Shown: positions 7,099 to 15,789, numbered from the stretch's first letter. The stretch: DNA of 21,099 nucleotides from Candidatus Paracaedibacteraceae bacterium UBA6184 (GCA_002422845.1 DITM01000058.1:1-21099); one strand, 5' to 3'. The notes: generated from the sequence alone by a model not told the origin. Translations and numbers: made by a program.

Positions 7099-8991
7099 AT
7101 GGCTGAAAATCTTGATTTTTCTCTTATAAAACGGCTAACCAGAATCTTTTCTGGGCCGCTTGTGCGCAAAAATACCAACAGTGTACAAAAAATTAAAAGA
7201 CGCTATTTTAATCGGTTTAATTTTCAAATTACTCCGTGGAACTTTCAAGGTTTAACAGACTTTCAAAAGAACGAATATAGAATTTTTGATAATTTAACAC
7301 TTGAGACACTAAATGACAGAAGCCGTATCTTGCGTTACATGGAATATGATCAAATGGAAACAATGCCTGAAATTAGTAAGGCGTTAGATATTTATGCGGA
7401 CGAATCAACCACAAGCACTCACCTACAAGATGTGTTAAAGATAGAGAGTTCTGACACACATATTAAAGAAGTGCTTCATAATTTATTTTATAATGTTTTG
7501 AATATTAAAAATAATTTGTGGGGGTGGGTGCGCCAAACGTATAAATATGGAGATTATTACCAGTATTTACACCTACATCAGCAGTTAGGCGTTACTTGGG
7601 TTTTAGGGTTGCCTGAAAAAGAGATTAAACGCTTAGAGGGGTTGGATCCATCGAACCCTGATTACGTTAAGTTTCGTTGGGAAGGCTCAAACCAGTATTA
7701 TGACTTTGAGAACTTTCAGATTATTCATTATCGTTTGTCTGGAAATGAGCGCAACTTTCCATATGGTGTATCTGTATTAGAATCATCTCGTCGTATTTTT
7801 AGGCAACTGACGATGCAAGAAGACGTGATGATGAGTTATCGTATTGTGCGCGCCCCAGAGCGTAGGGCTATTTATGTGGATGTTACTGGATTGCCACCAG
7901 AGGCTATTCCTGTAATGATGCAGAATGCGCAGACCGCGTTTAAGCGCAATATGGTAATGAATAGTGAATCTGGAGATAGTCATCTTCGCTATAATGGAAT
8001 GAGTATTGAGGATGATGTGTTCATTCCGGTTCAGGGCAAAGAATCAGCAACAAGAATTGAAACCTTGCCCGGTGGACAGTATGTTGGCGTAATTGACGAT
8101 ATTAAATATCTGCGTAATAAGTTGTTTACTGCGCTTGGTGTGCCTTCATCTTATTTAGAGGATAAAGAAGGAGCGGAAGACAAAGATAGTTTATCCCAGA
8201 AAGATGTTCGTTTTGCGGCCACTGTGGGTCGTTTGCAGTCTCATATTGTTGATTCTCTTGAGAAGATTGCACAAATTCACTTGTTGATTCTGGGATATCG
8301 TGGTGAAGATTTGGTTAACTTTAAATTGATGTTAAACATCCCTTCAAAAATTTGGGAATTGCAAGAACTAGAGTTTTGGCAGACTAAACTAAATGTTGTG
8401 GCTACTGCAAAGGGTCATTTGAACAAAGACTTCACAGATAAGAAATTCTTTGGGTTCACCGATGAAGAGATTAGAGAAAATAGATATAAACTTTACGGAG
8501 ATGCTAAGTTTACCGCTTCTCTCGCGAAGATCGAGGCTGCTGGGACTGCCGATATGGGTGGAATGGGTGGTTTGGGTGGCGATATGGGTGGTCTTGGTGG
8601 TATGGGTGGCGATATGGATTTGGGTGGTGGCGATATGGGCGGTCTTGATCTAGGTGGTGACATTATGGATCAAGGCGCAATGGAAGGTGGTGGAGAGTCG
8701 CCAGAGGCTGGCAGCGAGGCTTTATTGGCTATGCCGGGTAGTTCTGCAAGGGCGCGTGGTGCGGCACATAGAACACCTAACGCGCATAGCGATTATTCTC
8801 CAGTTGCAAAAGACGAACGCAGAGAAAATGCGTCTGGATCGCGCGCTAGAGGAATGCACCCAAGCCCAATTATGATTTTTAATCGAGGTCAAAGAAGATC
8901 ATTGACTGAGAGTGTCGTAATTTCTGAAAGTGTTCAGAATGCATTGGACATGGTTGGTCGTATTGATGAGATTCTTGGAGGTGACCAATGA
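7099..8991 (+). CDS. 20: Portal vertex protein (gp20-like)
   Basis: This is the dodecameric ring at one head vertex through which DNA enters and leaves, and the platform for head assembly. The body up to about residue 480 has T4 portal landmarks: an N-terminal helical region with MPEISKALDIYADES, a YKYGDYY stretch, FPYGVSVLESSR before the stem, and RAPERRAIYVDVTGLPP (R251-R256 and after), which is very typical of gp20. Residues 485-521 form an unusual Gly/Met/Asp tract of tandem repeats, followed by a basic, low-complexity tail. At 630 residues it is about 100 longer than T4 gp20 (524), mostly because of this tail. The start follows the AGGTG leader repeat, and the stop overlaps the next ATG. 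Confidence 0.93.
   Translation: MAENLDFSLIKRLTRIFSGPLVRKNTNSVQKIKRRYFNRFNFQITPWNFQGLTDFQKNEYRIFDNLTLETLNDRSRILRYMEYDQMETMPEISKALDIYADESTTSTHLQDVLKIESSDTHIKEVLHNLFYNVLNIKNNLWGWVRQTYKYGDYYQYLHLHQQLGVTWVLGLPEKEIKRLEGLDPSNPDYVKFRWEGSNQYYDFENFQIIHYRLSGNERNFPYGVSVLESSRRIFRQLTMQEDVMMSYRIVRAPERRAIYVDVTGLPPEAIPVMMQNAQTAFKRNMVMNSESGDSHLRYNGMSIEDDVFIPVQGKESATRIETLPGGQYVGVIDDIKYLRNKLFTALGVPSSYLEDKEGAEDKDSLSQKDVRFAATVGRLQSHIVDSLEKIAQIHLLILGYRGEDLVNFKLMLNIPSKIWELQELEFWQTKLNVVATAKGHLNKDFTDKKFFGFTDEEIRENRYKLYGDAKFTASLAKIEAAGTADMGGMGGLGGDMGGLGGMGGDMDLGGGDMGGLDLGGDIMDQGAMEGGGESPEAGSEALLAMPGSSARARGAAHRTPNAHSDYSPVAKDERRENASGSRARGMHPSPIMIFNRGQRRSLTESVVISESVQNALDMVGRIDEILGGDQ
8551..8661 (+). repeat. In-frame tandem repeat encoding a Gly/Met/Asp tract in the portal protein
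   Basis: Four units, each beginning GATATGG, run head to tail with lengths of 30, 30, 21 and 30 bases, so the reading frame is kept. They encode blocks such as DMGGMGGLGG. The unit is degenerate at third positions. Such tracts change length by slippage or recombination, and the encoded segment is probably disordered. Confidence 0.85.
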
Positions 8992-9764
8992 GTGAATATA
9001 ATAAAAAGAGAAACACATATTTTGTATATGATGTTTTGGTGCGCAAATATGTTAAAACCTTAGCGGAAGGAAATGTCTCTGCAAAAGTTGCACTGAATGT
9101 GATGCAGGAATATTTTCAAAAGAATGTTGTGCTTGGCAAGGAGCGCCAGATTTTTGAACAGATATTAAACGTCAAAGAGTTTGATTTGACTACCGATGAG
9201 AGGATTACGGTTCTTCGCCAAAGCAAAGAACTTTACAAACAATTAGACAAGGAAAAGATTTTTCAAGAGCAAACTAGGCTTCTTAATAAGATGTTATTTT
9301 TGTTTGGTAAAAATTGTTTAAATGAACAAATTGAAAACTATAAATTATTTGCTAATATTTATCAATATCTTGCTGGTGATAGTTTGGCAGAATCGATTGT
9401 TTTAGAGAAGAAGATTTTGGTGGATTTAGAAAAGAAGGAAGAGGTTAAGGTTGAGAAAAAGGTAAAAAATGCGCCTTCTACGCTTTTGGAAAATCAGCAA
9501 CATATTATTTCGTTATATGAAAGTGAAAATCCTGGATTTTACATGTATTTGTTTGATCAACTAAAACATATGAAAGAGGTTCTTCTTGAACATTCGGTGT
9601 GCTCTGAATGTGAGGTCTGTGATGTAGAAATGAAGTCTGGTATTATTAAAATTTACCATAAACTTCAAGAGTTTAACAAAAGAGAGTTCACGGAAAATGA
9701 CTTTGGGTTGGTATTAAAGGTTCAAGATTTAGTAGAAGACCTTAAAAAGAAGAGGGGCGCATAA
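8988..9764 (+). CDS. Unrecognised protein, probable head gene (258 residues)
   Basis: The product is helical, lysine- and glutamate-rich, and has no signal peptide or membrane segment. An N-terminal block begins with YDVLVRKYVKTL, a highly charged linker (EKKEEVKVEKKVK) follows near residue 150, and a C-terminal helical block carries a cysteine cluster, CSECEVC. I do not recognise a family. It starts inside the portal stop codon (ATGA), so it is translationally coupled to the portal gene. It sits where T4 has the prohead-core genes 67 and 68, but its length and sequence do not match either. A role in head assembly is inferred from position only. Confidence 0.78.
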   Translation: MSEYNKKRNTYFVYDVLVRKYVKTLAEGNVSAKVALNVMQEYFQKNVVLGKERQIFEQILNVKEFDLTTDERITVLRQSKELYKQLDKEKIFQEQTRLLNKMLFLFGKNCLNEQIENYKLFANIYQYLAGDSLAESIVLEKKILVDLEKKEEVKVEKKVKNAPSTLLENQQHIISLYESENPGFYMYLFDQLKHMKEVLLEHSVCSECEVCDVEMKSGIIKIYHKLQEFNKREFTENDFGLVLKVQDLVEDLKKKRGA

Positions 9765-10367
9765 ATGTCAAACTTTTGGTCGTTTGAAACTTATAAATTA
9801 GTTGAAGCAAGATTGTCGGAAAACATTAATGTTACTGTTACACAAAAACCCAAAAAGAAAATTACAATGAATATGAAGAAGACAGTTGATGGAAATATAT
9901 TAATTGATGAGCGAGTTGATTTTTATATTTTTGTGTTTCCGTATGAAACGAGAATAGTTACGATTCCGAAAGACTTTAGTAACAAATTTTGTACAGAGCG
10001 GCAGGTAAAGTTTTTTGATTATTTGACCAAAAATGGCCTTATAAACCCGTCCAATGTTCAGTCTGGAGAATTATATGGTTCGTTTGAGACGCCATATCTT
10101 GTGCCAAGAGAGGAAAGCGAGGGTTCTTTAGATCAGTTATTTGAGGCAATTTATGATTTTATACAAGAAGAGGCTGTTGACGCAGAAATTTCAATTAAAG
10201 ATATTAAAAACAGGCTTATGAATATGGTTGGTCGTCGCGACAATGAAACAGATCCAGAGGAGGCCAGGGAAGTAGAAGACCAGATGTATAATAGGGGGCC
10301 AAATTATTTGACAAACAAAACAAATTCATTGACTGCACCATCTATGGGAACATATTTCTTTGAGTAG
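9765..10367 (+). CDS. Unrecognised protein, probable head gene (200 residues)
   Basis: The ATG directly follows the previous stop codon and has GAGGGG as ribosome-binding site. The N-terminal two thirds look beta-rich (DFYIFVFPYETRIVTIP), then come an acidic helical segment and a tail with many Asn, Thr and Ser residues. No signal peptide, membrane segment or catalytic motif is visible, and I do not recognise the family. Context (portal upstream, protease downstream, same strand, no spacing) suggests a structural or assembly role. The last codons and stop form part of the 15-base leader repeat that serves the next gene. Confidence 0.78.
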   Translation: MSNFWSFETYKLVEARLSENINVTVTQKPKKKITMNMKKTVDGNILIDERVDFYIFVFPYETRIVTIPKDFSNKFCTERQVKFFDYLTKNGLINPSNVQSGELYGSFETPYLVPREESEGSLDQLFEAIYDFIQEEAVDAEISIKDIKNRLMNMVGRRDNETDPEEAREVEDQMYNRGPNYLTNKTNSLTAPSMGTYFFE

Positions 10368-10372
10368 GTGTA
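10358..10372 (+). repeat. 15-base leader repeat (copy 2)
   Basis: This is an exact second copy of CTTTGAGTAGGTGTA (copy 1 at 7081-7095). Here it spans the final Phe-Glu codons and TAG stop of the gene before it and provides AGGTG as ribosome-binding site for the gene at 10377. Confidence 0.7.
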
Positions 10373-10376
10373 ATAA

Positions 10377-12440
10377 ATGAGAGACTATGAAAAAATTCTT
10401 TTATTTGTAAATGAACAACTAGGCCCAGAGGATTCTGAGGAAATAGAACTTGATAAGACTCCAGACAAAGGAGTTCCAGGTCGCAACAAAAGTGGGTTAG
10501 GTACACCGCCAAATCAGCCCGTTGCACCATCGGTACAAAATTTACCCCCGCAACAATCTAAAAAAATACCAGTTGGTAGGGAGGGTAAAATTGATGAAGA
10601 AGAAACATATGAGTTGCTTGAGTTAGGTGATAAAGATGCAATAATAACAGAAATGAAACAGCGAATTGAGGCAGGGTTTTCAAATCTACAAATTAGGATG
10701 CAAAATTCTTCAGTTGCATTTAATACAATCTCTAAGTTTGTTGTTGCTGGCGTAGAGCGTTTTGTAGGAAGATTAAAAACTCAATATGATTTAATGGGAA
10801 ACGTTGGTGCTAATTTGATGATTAAGGATTATCCAATTCTTAAGCAGTTTGGACCAATGCTCGGAAAGCCTTTTTATTGTTTTGCTACACGCGGTGGACG
10901 TGGAGTTCACTTTACAATTCTTAAACCAGATTCTATGCGTGGAAATCCTCCTATTTCTATTAATGAGGGATATGTATATGAGGGTAATATTGAGGAATAC
11001 AAAAAGCAATTTATTTTAGCGTTCTTCAAGTCTTATCAGGTTTGGTTTGATGGTTTGAAAAAGTCCATTACAAGATTATTAGAGGATGAAGATCTAGAGA
11101 ATAATGTTTTATACACTCAAATGTCAAAATTTTTAACACAATATTTATTTACCGGTGTTGTTAGTTTCCCAGAAGGAGAGGTAACAATACCACAAATTTA
11201 TAGGTTCTTGTTAAATCACCAAAAAAGAGATCAGTTTAAGCCGGAAGATATCGGAATGTTTGTTAATCCGATGGATTTAAAAGAGTTTTTTAGAAATGAT
11301 TATGCAGATGTTGATACGCTGTCAATGAAGGTTGATGGAGCAAGATATCTTTTGATTGAATTGCCGCAAAAGTTTGACGGGTTTTCATTTGTTGACAGAG
11401 AACTTGTAGCGGCAATGGTTGAATATTATAACATTAGATTATTTTTGCTAAATGCTCAATATTTGATCGATTACTTTACTGAGGGTGAATATATTAGAAC
11501 TGGTTTGGGCGGGTCAGAGTCAGGGACCGGGCTTGCAAGTTTATTGGCAGTGCAGGTAAATGAACTAAACCATGTTTTAATGCCGTGTTGCGTTTATGGA
11601 ATAGACGAAAGCACAAAAGGAGAGTTTTCTGCTTATCAGATCAGGGAAACTCACCAAGAAGGCGATAGAGGGGAGATTGCCCCAAAACAAGAGAGAACAA
11701 TTTTATTAGTGGAGCAAAGTCTTGCCGATAAACTTCAAATGAACAAAAAAAATAATGTTAAATTACAACTTAGCGAAGAGATTCTGTCAAAACTTTATAA
11801 AATTTTTTATACATTAAATGCATTTGGAAAGTTTAAGTTTGCCAGCACTCAGTTAGAGGCAATTTTTAACAGTGTTATTAACTTTGCACACGATCCAGCA
11901 GCAAAAAGGGTGTCTGATGACACTGGGCTTACTGAATTCAGTATAATGTTTGAAAAGGTTATTAAAGATGCACAAAATACTGTTCGTGAGATTGTTTCAA
12001 ACCCACAAAAAGGCAAAGAGTTATTAAAAACACGCACCGAAGAGTTAAAGTTTATAGTAAACAGATATAAAACATTTGAAAGCAATATAAAGTTCACAAA
12101 CTTTTCTGATTTGGAAAAATTAAGTATTGTTATCGGTAGACAAAAATTGGAGTTTTTATATTCTTTACTTGTGCAGAAAATGAAAAGTGCGAATGAAAAG
12201 TATAAATTAGATGTGCGTGGAGAGGCGACTTTTGATAAAATGAGGGGCCAGAAATTAAGTAGTGAAGAAATGCCACTTAGGAAGATTGCTATTGCCGAGC
12301 CTGATTATTTTATGAAACAGTTGTCGTCATTGGCCGGGAAGAAGTCGCAATTGTATTTGGAGAATAAAGATCGTAAAATTTTACAAGATTTAATGAAAAA
12401 AATTGTTGAGAAAAAGAAATTAGAAATTTTTTGTAATTAA
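10377..12440 (+). CDS. Large unrecognised protein, probable virion or head-assembly protein (687 residues)
   Basis: The first 75 or so residues are charged and proline-rich (for example GTPPNQPVAPSVQNLPPQQ), a likely flexible leader that could be trimmed by the prohead protease. The rest is a mixed helical protein with no membrane segment or ATPase motif. A Gly-rich stretch, ATRGGRGVHFTILKP, lies near residue 170, and the C-terminus is lysine-rich. I recognise no family. It is one of the largest proteins in the window and lies between portal and protease in the head gene cluster, so a virion component is the most likely reading, from context alone. The start uses AGGTG in the leader repeat. 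Confidence 0.8.
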   Translation: MRDYEKILLFVNEQLGPEDSEEIELDKTPDKGVPGRNKSGLGTPPNQPVAPSVQNLPPQQSKKIPVGREGKIDEEETYELLELGDKDAIITEMKQRIEAGFSNLQIRMQNSSVAFNTISKFVVAGVERFVGRLKTQYDLMGNVGANLMIKDYPILKQFGPMLGKPFYCFATRGGRGVHFTILKPDSMRGNPPISINEGYVYEGNIEEYKKQFILAFFKSYQVWFDGLKKSITRLLEDEDLENNVLYTQMSKFLTQYLFTGVVSFPEGEVTIPQIYRFLLNHQKRDQFKPEDIGMFVNPMDLKEFFRNDYADVDTLSMKVDGARYLLIELPQKFDGFSFVDRELVAAMVEYYNIRLFLLNAQYLIDYFTEGEYIRTGLGGSESGTGLASLLAVQVNELNHVLMPCCVYGIDESTKGEFSAYQIRETHQEGDRGEIAPKQERTILLVEQSLADKLQMNKKNNVKLQLSEEILSKLYKIFYTLNAFGKFKFASTQLEAIFNSVINFAHDPAAKRVSDDTGLTEFSIMFEKVIKDAQNTVREIVSNPQKGKELLKTRTEELKFIVNRYKTFESNIKFTNFSDLEKLSIVIGRQKLEFLYSLLVQKMKSANEKYKLDVRGEATFDKMRGQKLSSEEMPLRKIAIAEPDYFMKQLSSLAGKKSQLYLENKDRKILQDLMKKIVEKKKLEIFCN

Positions 12441-12480
12441 TGTTGTTGTTTGAAGCAATAATTCCTTTAATGGATAAGTT

Positions 12481-12484
12481 GGAG
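12481..12484 (+). promoter_or_regulatory. Ribosome-binding site of the discoidin-repeat gene
   Basis: GGAG lies 8 bases before the ATG at 12493 in a 52-base gap. It fixes the start codon of the three-domain gene. Nothing else is evident in this gap. Confidence 0.6.
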
Positions 12485-12492
12485 AAAATTAG

Positions 12493-14778
12493 ATGGCTTT
12501 GAGTATTATGGAAACTAAAAATTTATTTGCATCTGTTCGCAGTGGGTTGTTTCGTACTCTTCGCGAAACCGATACTTATTCTGCGAATGGTTTTTTCCCG
12601 GACCCAACTGGAGTGGCGGCAGAGAGTGCTGCTGGGTTTGACGCAGACTATGAACACGGCCTTACAGATGTTGGCGCTCCCGGAGATGGGGATTATGCCC
12701 ATAATGGCAATTTTTTCATTAAGCGCGCAGTCGCTGCACCTCTTGGTACACTGTCTGTACATACTGATTTTACCGAAGGCGGCGCGACGGCTTATGAAGA
12801 GATCGTTTTAGGCGCAGATGGCTCTTATGCGCTGAATATTACCGGTGCTGGTTATGTTGAAACAGCACTTGGTTCAAGCAGTGTTGTAAATATGGGATTT
12901 CCAATATTCACCAACACGTTGCTTTATGATGGGCTTACTGTAGTTACTGCGTTTTCGTCTAATGGTGCCTCGCTTGGTGCACATATTAGACTACAGTTTA
13001 CAACTGCCAAGACTTTGAACCGCGTGGCCATGTTTATGAGTGGCGCTGGAAATACAGGCGTTTACAAAGTTGAGGCTTCTACAAACAGGACTCAGTGGGT
13101 TACGCTTGGTTCAAATTATATTCCTGCGTTGGCCGGATATAATAATTTTGATTTTATTAATAATACCGCATATAAGTATTATCGTTTGGTTTTGACTGGT
13201 CGCACGCTGGCTGCTGAAATTACCACTTGTACTGAGATGAAGGTCTTTGAAACTGACCAGTGTTTCTTAATTGATGGTATTGATGTTTTTGACTTATCAA
13301 AGATGAATGATGGCAATTTTGTTAATACGGCATTTGATACAAATGGTATGCCTGCTGGCGCTTATGTTGGGTTTAAGATGTCTGCGGCACAAAAAATTAA
13401 CAAGATTTCGCTGTATATGAGCGGTGCAGGTTATACATCTACATTTACTGTGAAGGCCAGTGCTGATATGATTACGTTTGATACTCTTGGTGCCGCATTC
13501 GCCCCAGTTTTGGCTGGTTGGAATGCGTTTGAGTTTGTTAACGATACCGCTTATAAGTATTATATTCTTGAACTTGATACTGATGTTGCCGTTGAAACTG
13601 AGACATGTACCGAATTTAAGGCCGAATATACCGGTAAGTTTTTCACGTATAGCGGTTTGACCTCTTTTGATGGTGCGTTGATTCATGATGGCTTGACCGT
13701 TGTGGCTGCTGTTGATGTCAATGGTGCTGCTGCAAATTCTTGGTTTACATTAACGCTTGATACCGCTACGGTGCTTAATCAGATTTCATTCTTTATGTCT
13801 GGTGCTGGCCACACGTCTACTTATAAGATTCAGGGTTCAAATAACAATGTTGCCTGGACTCAGTTGGTTGCAGCGTTTGCCCCAGTGAATGCGAACTGGA
13901 ACGTGTCAACCTTTGCCAATGCTGCTGCCTACAAATATTATCGGTTTGTGCTGAATACAAATCTTCCAGTTGAAGTGACGACTATTAATGAGATTAAACT
14001 AGAGCGTCAGTATATTTGCAAGTATACAAGTGATGTAACGTCTAGTAAGGCTGGTGCTACGTGTCTCGGAATTGTTAAGAGCCACGATGATGCCGCTGAC
14101 TATGTTCTTACTCATGACATTTCGCTGACTCCTGTTGATTTGTCCGGCGTTGATCGTGTATATTTCTGGGCGAAGTCAGATGTTAACGAGGTTGGTGCTG
14201 CGACTGTTACAATTTCTCAAGGTGCTAATGATTATACGACTATAATTGATATTACAAACGCTGCATTTGTTCAAGAGTTTTATATTGACCTCTCTGCGGT
14301 TGCGGATATTGCAAAGAATGCTATTGACACAATTACTATTACAATTGGTATGGCAAGTGAAAACAAGCGCATTTGGTTTGATGGTTTAATTGGTAGTTAT
14401 TATGGAGTTGTTGAACTTGAGATTCCCGGTATGGTTCCAAGTGATACGTATCTGGTTAAGGTTTTACGTCTGTCTGATATGACTGGCGGTCCCCCGGCTG
14501 AAGGCGATGTTTATGTGCAGGTTTCTGGTGACGGGTCTGTTTGGGAACTCCCTATTGATGTGACAGCCTCAGAAGTTGTTACGGATATGTTGGTTCCTGC
14601 TTCTGAGTACGATCTTGTTAACGGTACTGGCACCTTCTTAAAATATACACGTGGAAACGTGTTGTATTTTACGGATACATTTGCTAATGATTATGGTGTT
14701 TCTACAACGACACATGTTCGTATTTTGTTTACTGGTGATGTTGTGGTGTTGGCTGGTGTTATTTTAGAAAAGTTGTAA
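12493..14778 (+). CDS. Virion protein with three tandem discoidin-like (F5/8C) domains
   Basis: This 761-residue protein has three homologous domains at about residues 137-252, 262-378 and 387-506, repeating every 126-127 residues. Each has a strand-rich start, MSGAG-x-T in the middle (182, 309, 435), a short loop, then AYKYY and a final strand pair (226, 353, 479). This is the pattern of F5/8 type C / CBM32 galactose-binding-like sandwiches, which bind sugars or other surfaces. A fourth beta-rich region follows (about 510-650; VDRVYFWAKSD), also like a carbohydrate-binding sandwich, then a C-terminal region with VYVQVSGDGSVWE. The N-terminal 130 residues differ and may anchor it to the virion. 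No signal peptide is seen. Within the head cluster it could decorate the capsid, as T4 Hoc does with Ig domains, or form a fibre; both are inferences. Confidence 0.85.
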   Translation: MALSIMETKNLFASVRSGLFRTLRETDTYSANGFFPDPTGVAAESAAGFDADYEHGLTDVGAPGDGDYAHNGNFFIKRAVAAPLGTLSVHTDFTEGGATAYEEIVLGADGSYALNITGAGYVETALGSSSVVNMGFPIFTNTLLYDGLTVVTAFSSNGASLGAHIRLQFTTAKTLNRVAMFMSGAGNTGVYKVEASTNRTQWVTLGSNYIPALAGYNNFDFINNTAYKYYRLVLTGRTLAAEITTCTEMKVFETDQCFLIDGIDVFDLSKMNDGNFVNTAFDTNGMPAGAYVGFKMSAAQKINKISLYMSGAGYTSTFTVKASADMITFDTLGAAFAPVLAGWNAFEFVNDTAYKYYILELDTDVAVETETCTEFKAEYTGKFFTYSGLTSFDGALIHDGLTVVAAVDVNGAAANSWFTLTLDTATVLNQISFFMSGAGHTSTYKIQGSNNNVAWTQLVAAFAPVNANWNVSTFANAAAYKYYRFVLNTNLPVEVTTINEIKLERQYICKYTSDVTSSKAGATCLGIVKSHDDAADYVLTHDISLTPVDLSGVDRVYFWAKSDVNEVGAATVTISQGANDYTTIIDITNAAFVQEFYIDLSAVADIAKNAIDTITITIGMASENKRIWFDGLIGSYYGVVELEIPGMVPSDTYLVKVLRLSDMTGGPPAEGDVYVQVSGDGSVWELPIDVTASEVVTDMLVPASEYDLVNGTGTFLKYTRGNVLYFTDTFANDYGVSTTTHVRILFTGDVVVLAGVILEKL

Positions 14779-14837
14779 TATGCTTATAGATTCCCCTGCG
14801 TTTTCTCCTTCTCCGTGGACATGTAAATTTATGTTAC

Positions 14838-14864
14838 GCCCCGTTGCACGTTGCTGCAAGGGGC
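14838..14864 (+). terminator. Stem-loop after the discoidin-repeat gene, possible terminator
   Basis: GCCCC-g-TTGCA pairs with TGCAA-GGGGC around a 6-base loop, giving 10 base pairs with one bulged G. It lies about 60 bases after the gene at 12493 and about 20 before the next start. No T-run follows, so it may stabilise or process mRNA rather than terminate transcription. The rest of the 106-base gap shows nothing beyond a weak 29-codon frame. Confidence 0.5.
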
Positions 14865-14884
14865 ATTGACTAGGTTGGTGATTT

Positions 14885-15184
14885 GTGTTCGATTGGGACA
14901 TTTGGTGGAGAGTCGCCACAGTTGGCGCGACGATAATTCTTGTATATGGGAAAATATTTGAGAGAGTAAGGCCGAAGTATTACCTGTTTCACTGCCCCAT
15001 GTGTCTCGGTTTTCACGTTGGGTGGATGTTTTTCCTTACTTTCTTGATTTTTAATGGTATTTTAGAAACAAATAGTGTTTTGCCAATAATTAAGGAGGGA
15101 TTTGTCACATCGATTCTTTCGTATTGTGTCGCTATGGTATTTAGCGATGATGGAATTAATGTGAAAATGAGCGGAGATAAATAA
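14885..15184 (+). CDS. Small inner-membrane protein with CPMC motif
   Basis: The 99-residue product has three likely membrane segments: about 8-24 (ATVGATIILVYG core), 44-60 (GWMFFLTFLIFNGIL) and 71-85 (FVTSILSYCVAMVF). Between the first two is FHCPMCLGFHVGW, a cysteine pair next to glycine and aromatic residues, a pattern I associate with small phage and bacterial membrane proteins of unknown function. The start is GTG; an in-frame TGA lies just upstream, and AGGTTGG at 14872-14878 is a weak ribosome-binding site. The stop overlaps the start of the prohead protease (TAATG). T4 proheads assemble on the inner membrane, so a membrane partner for head assembly is a reasonable but unproven idea. 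Confidence 0.78.
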   Translation: MFDWDIWWRVATVGATIILVYGKIFERVRPKYYLFHCPMCLGFHVGWMFFLTFLIFNGILETNSVLPIIKEGFVTSILSYCVAMVFSDDGINVKMSGDK

Positions 15185-15789
15185 TGAGTCAGAAGTTTCT
15201 TCTTAGAGAATATTATGAGTTAGATATTGATAAAAGTAAAAATTATTTAATGGAGTCAAAGGTTCAGGATGGTAATTTGTACTTGGTCGGCATCATACAA
15301 GCCGCTGATATGAAAAATGGTAATGGTCGCATCTATCCTCGCCAGTTACTTGAGCGCGAGATGAATATTTATAATAAGTTAATCAAAGATGGCAGGGCGG
15401 TTGGAGAGTTAGATCATCCAGCGCTTCGTGAAGAGATTAGTTTGGAGCGTATTTCACATATAGTTGAGAGTACTTGGTGGGATGGAAATCAAGTATACGG
15501 AAAAATTAAAGTTTTAACTAAAATGCCGCTCGGTGCCATGTTGCAGAGTTTGATTGAGTCTGGTGTCAAGGTGGGTATTAGTAGTCGCGCCATTGGTGAG
15601 GTTCGCGAAACAAACGAGGGGCTGATGGTTGAAGAGTTGGGGCTTATCTGTTTTGATATTGTTCACAATCCATCTACCACAAATGCCTTTATGTTGCGCG
15701 AAAGTCAGATGCTGTTTCAGAACATACCGACAATTACAAAGTCTGATATGATCAATCGCAAAATCCACAAAATTCTTGACTTAAAATAA
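15184..15789 (+). CDS. 21: Prohead maturation protease (gp21-like)
   Basis: This serine protease is built into the prohead core and cleaves scaffold and capsid proteins before DNA packaging. It matches the T4 gp21 family: an N-terminal beta region ending in NGNGRIYP (45-52), the histidine in GELDHPA (H78), the serine in VGISSRA (S133 or S134), and the aspartate in CFDIVHNPS (D158). These give the usual His-Ser-Asp arrangement. Its length of 201 residues is close to T4 gp21 (212). It is coupled to the membrane-protein gene upstream, and ends TAA-AGAAAG, which provides the ribosome-binding site of the following gene. Confidence 0.94.
   Translation: MSQKFLLREYYELDIDKSKNYLMESKVQDGNLYLVGIIQAADMKNGNGRIYPRQLLEREMNIYNKLIKDGRAVGELDHPALREEISLERISHIVESTWWDGNQVYGKIKVLTKMPLGAMLQSLIESGVKVGISSRAIGEVRETNEGLMVEELGLICFDIVHNPSTTNAFMLRESQMLFQNIPTITKSDMINRKIHKILDLK

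Noticed and set aside
8450..8875. Two short + frames (8450-8653 and 8654-8875) within the portal gene
   Set aside because: They are other-frame readings of the Gly-rich repeat and basic tail of the portal gene, with repetitive Val/Trp products and no start signals.
14780..14869. 29-codon frame after the discoidin-repeat gene
   Set aside because: It has no Shine-Dalgarno, contains the stem-loop at 14838-14864, and its sequence is not recognisable.
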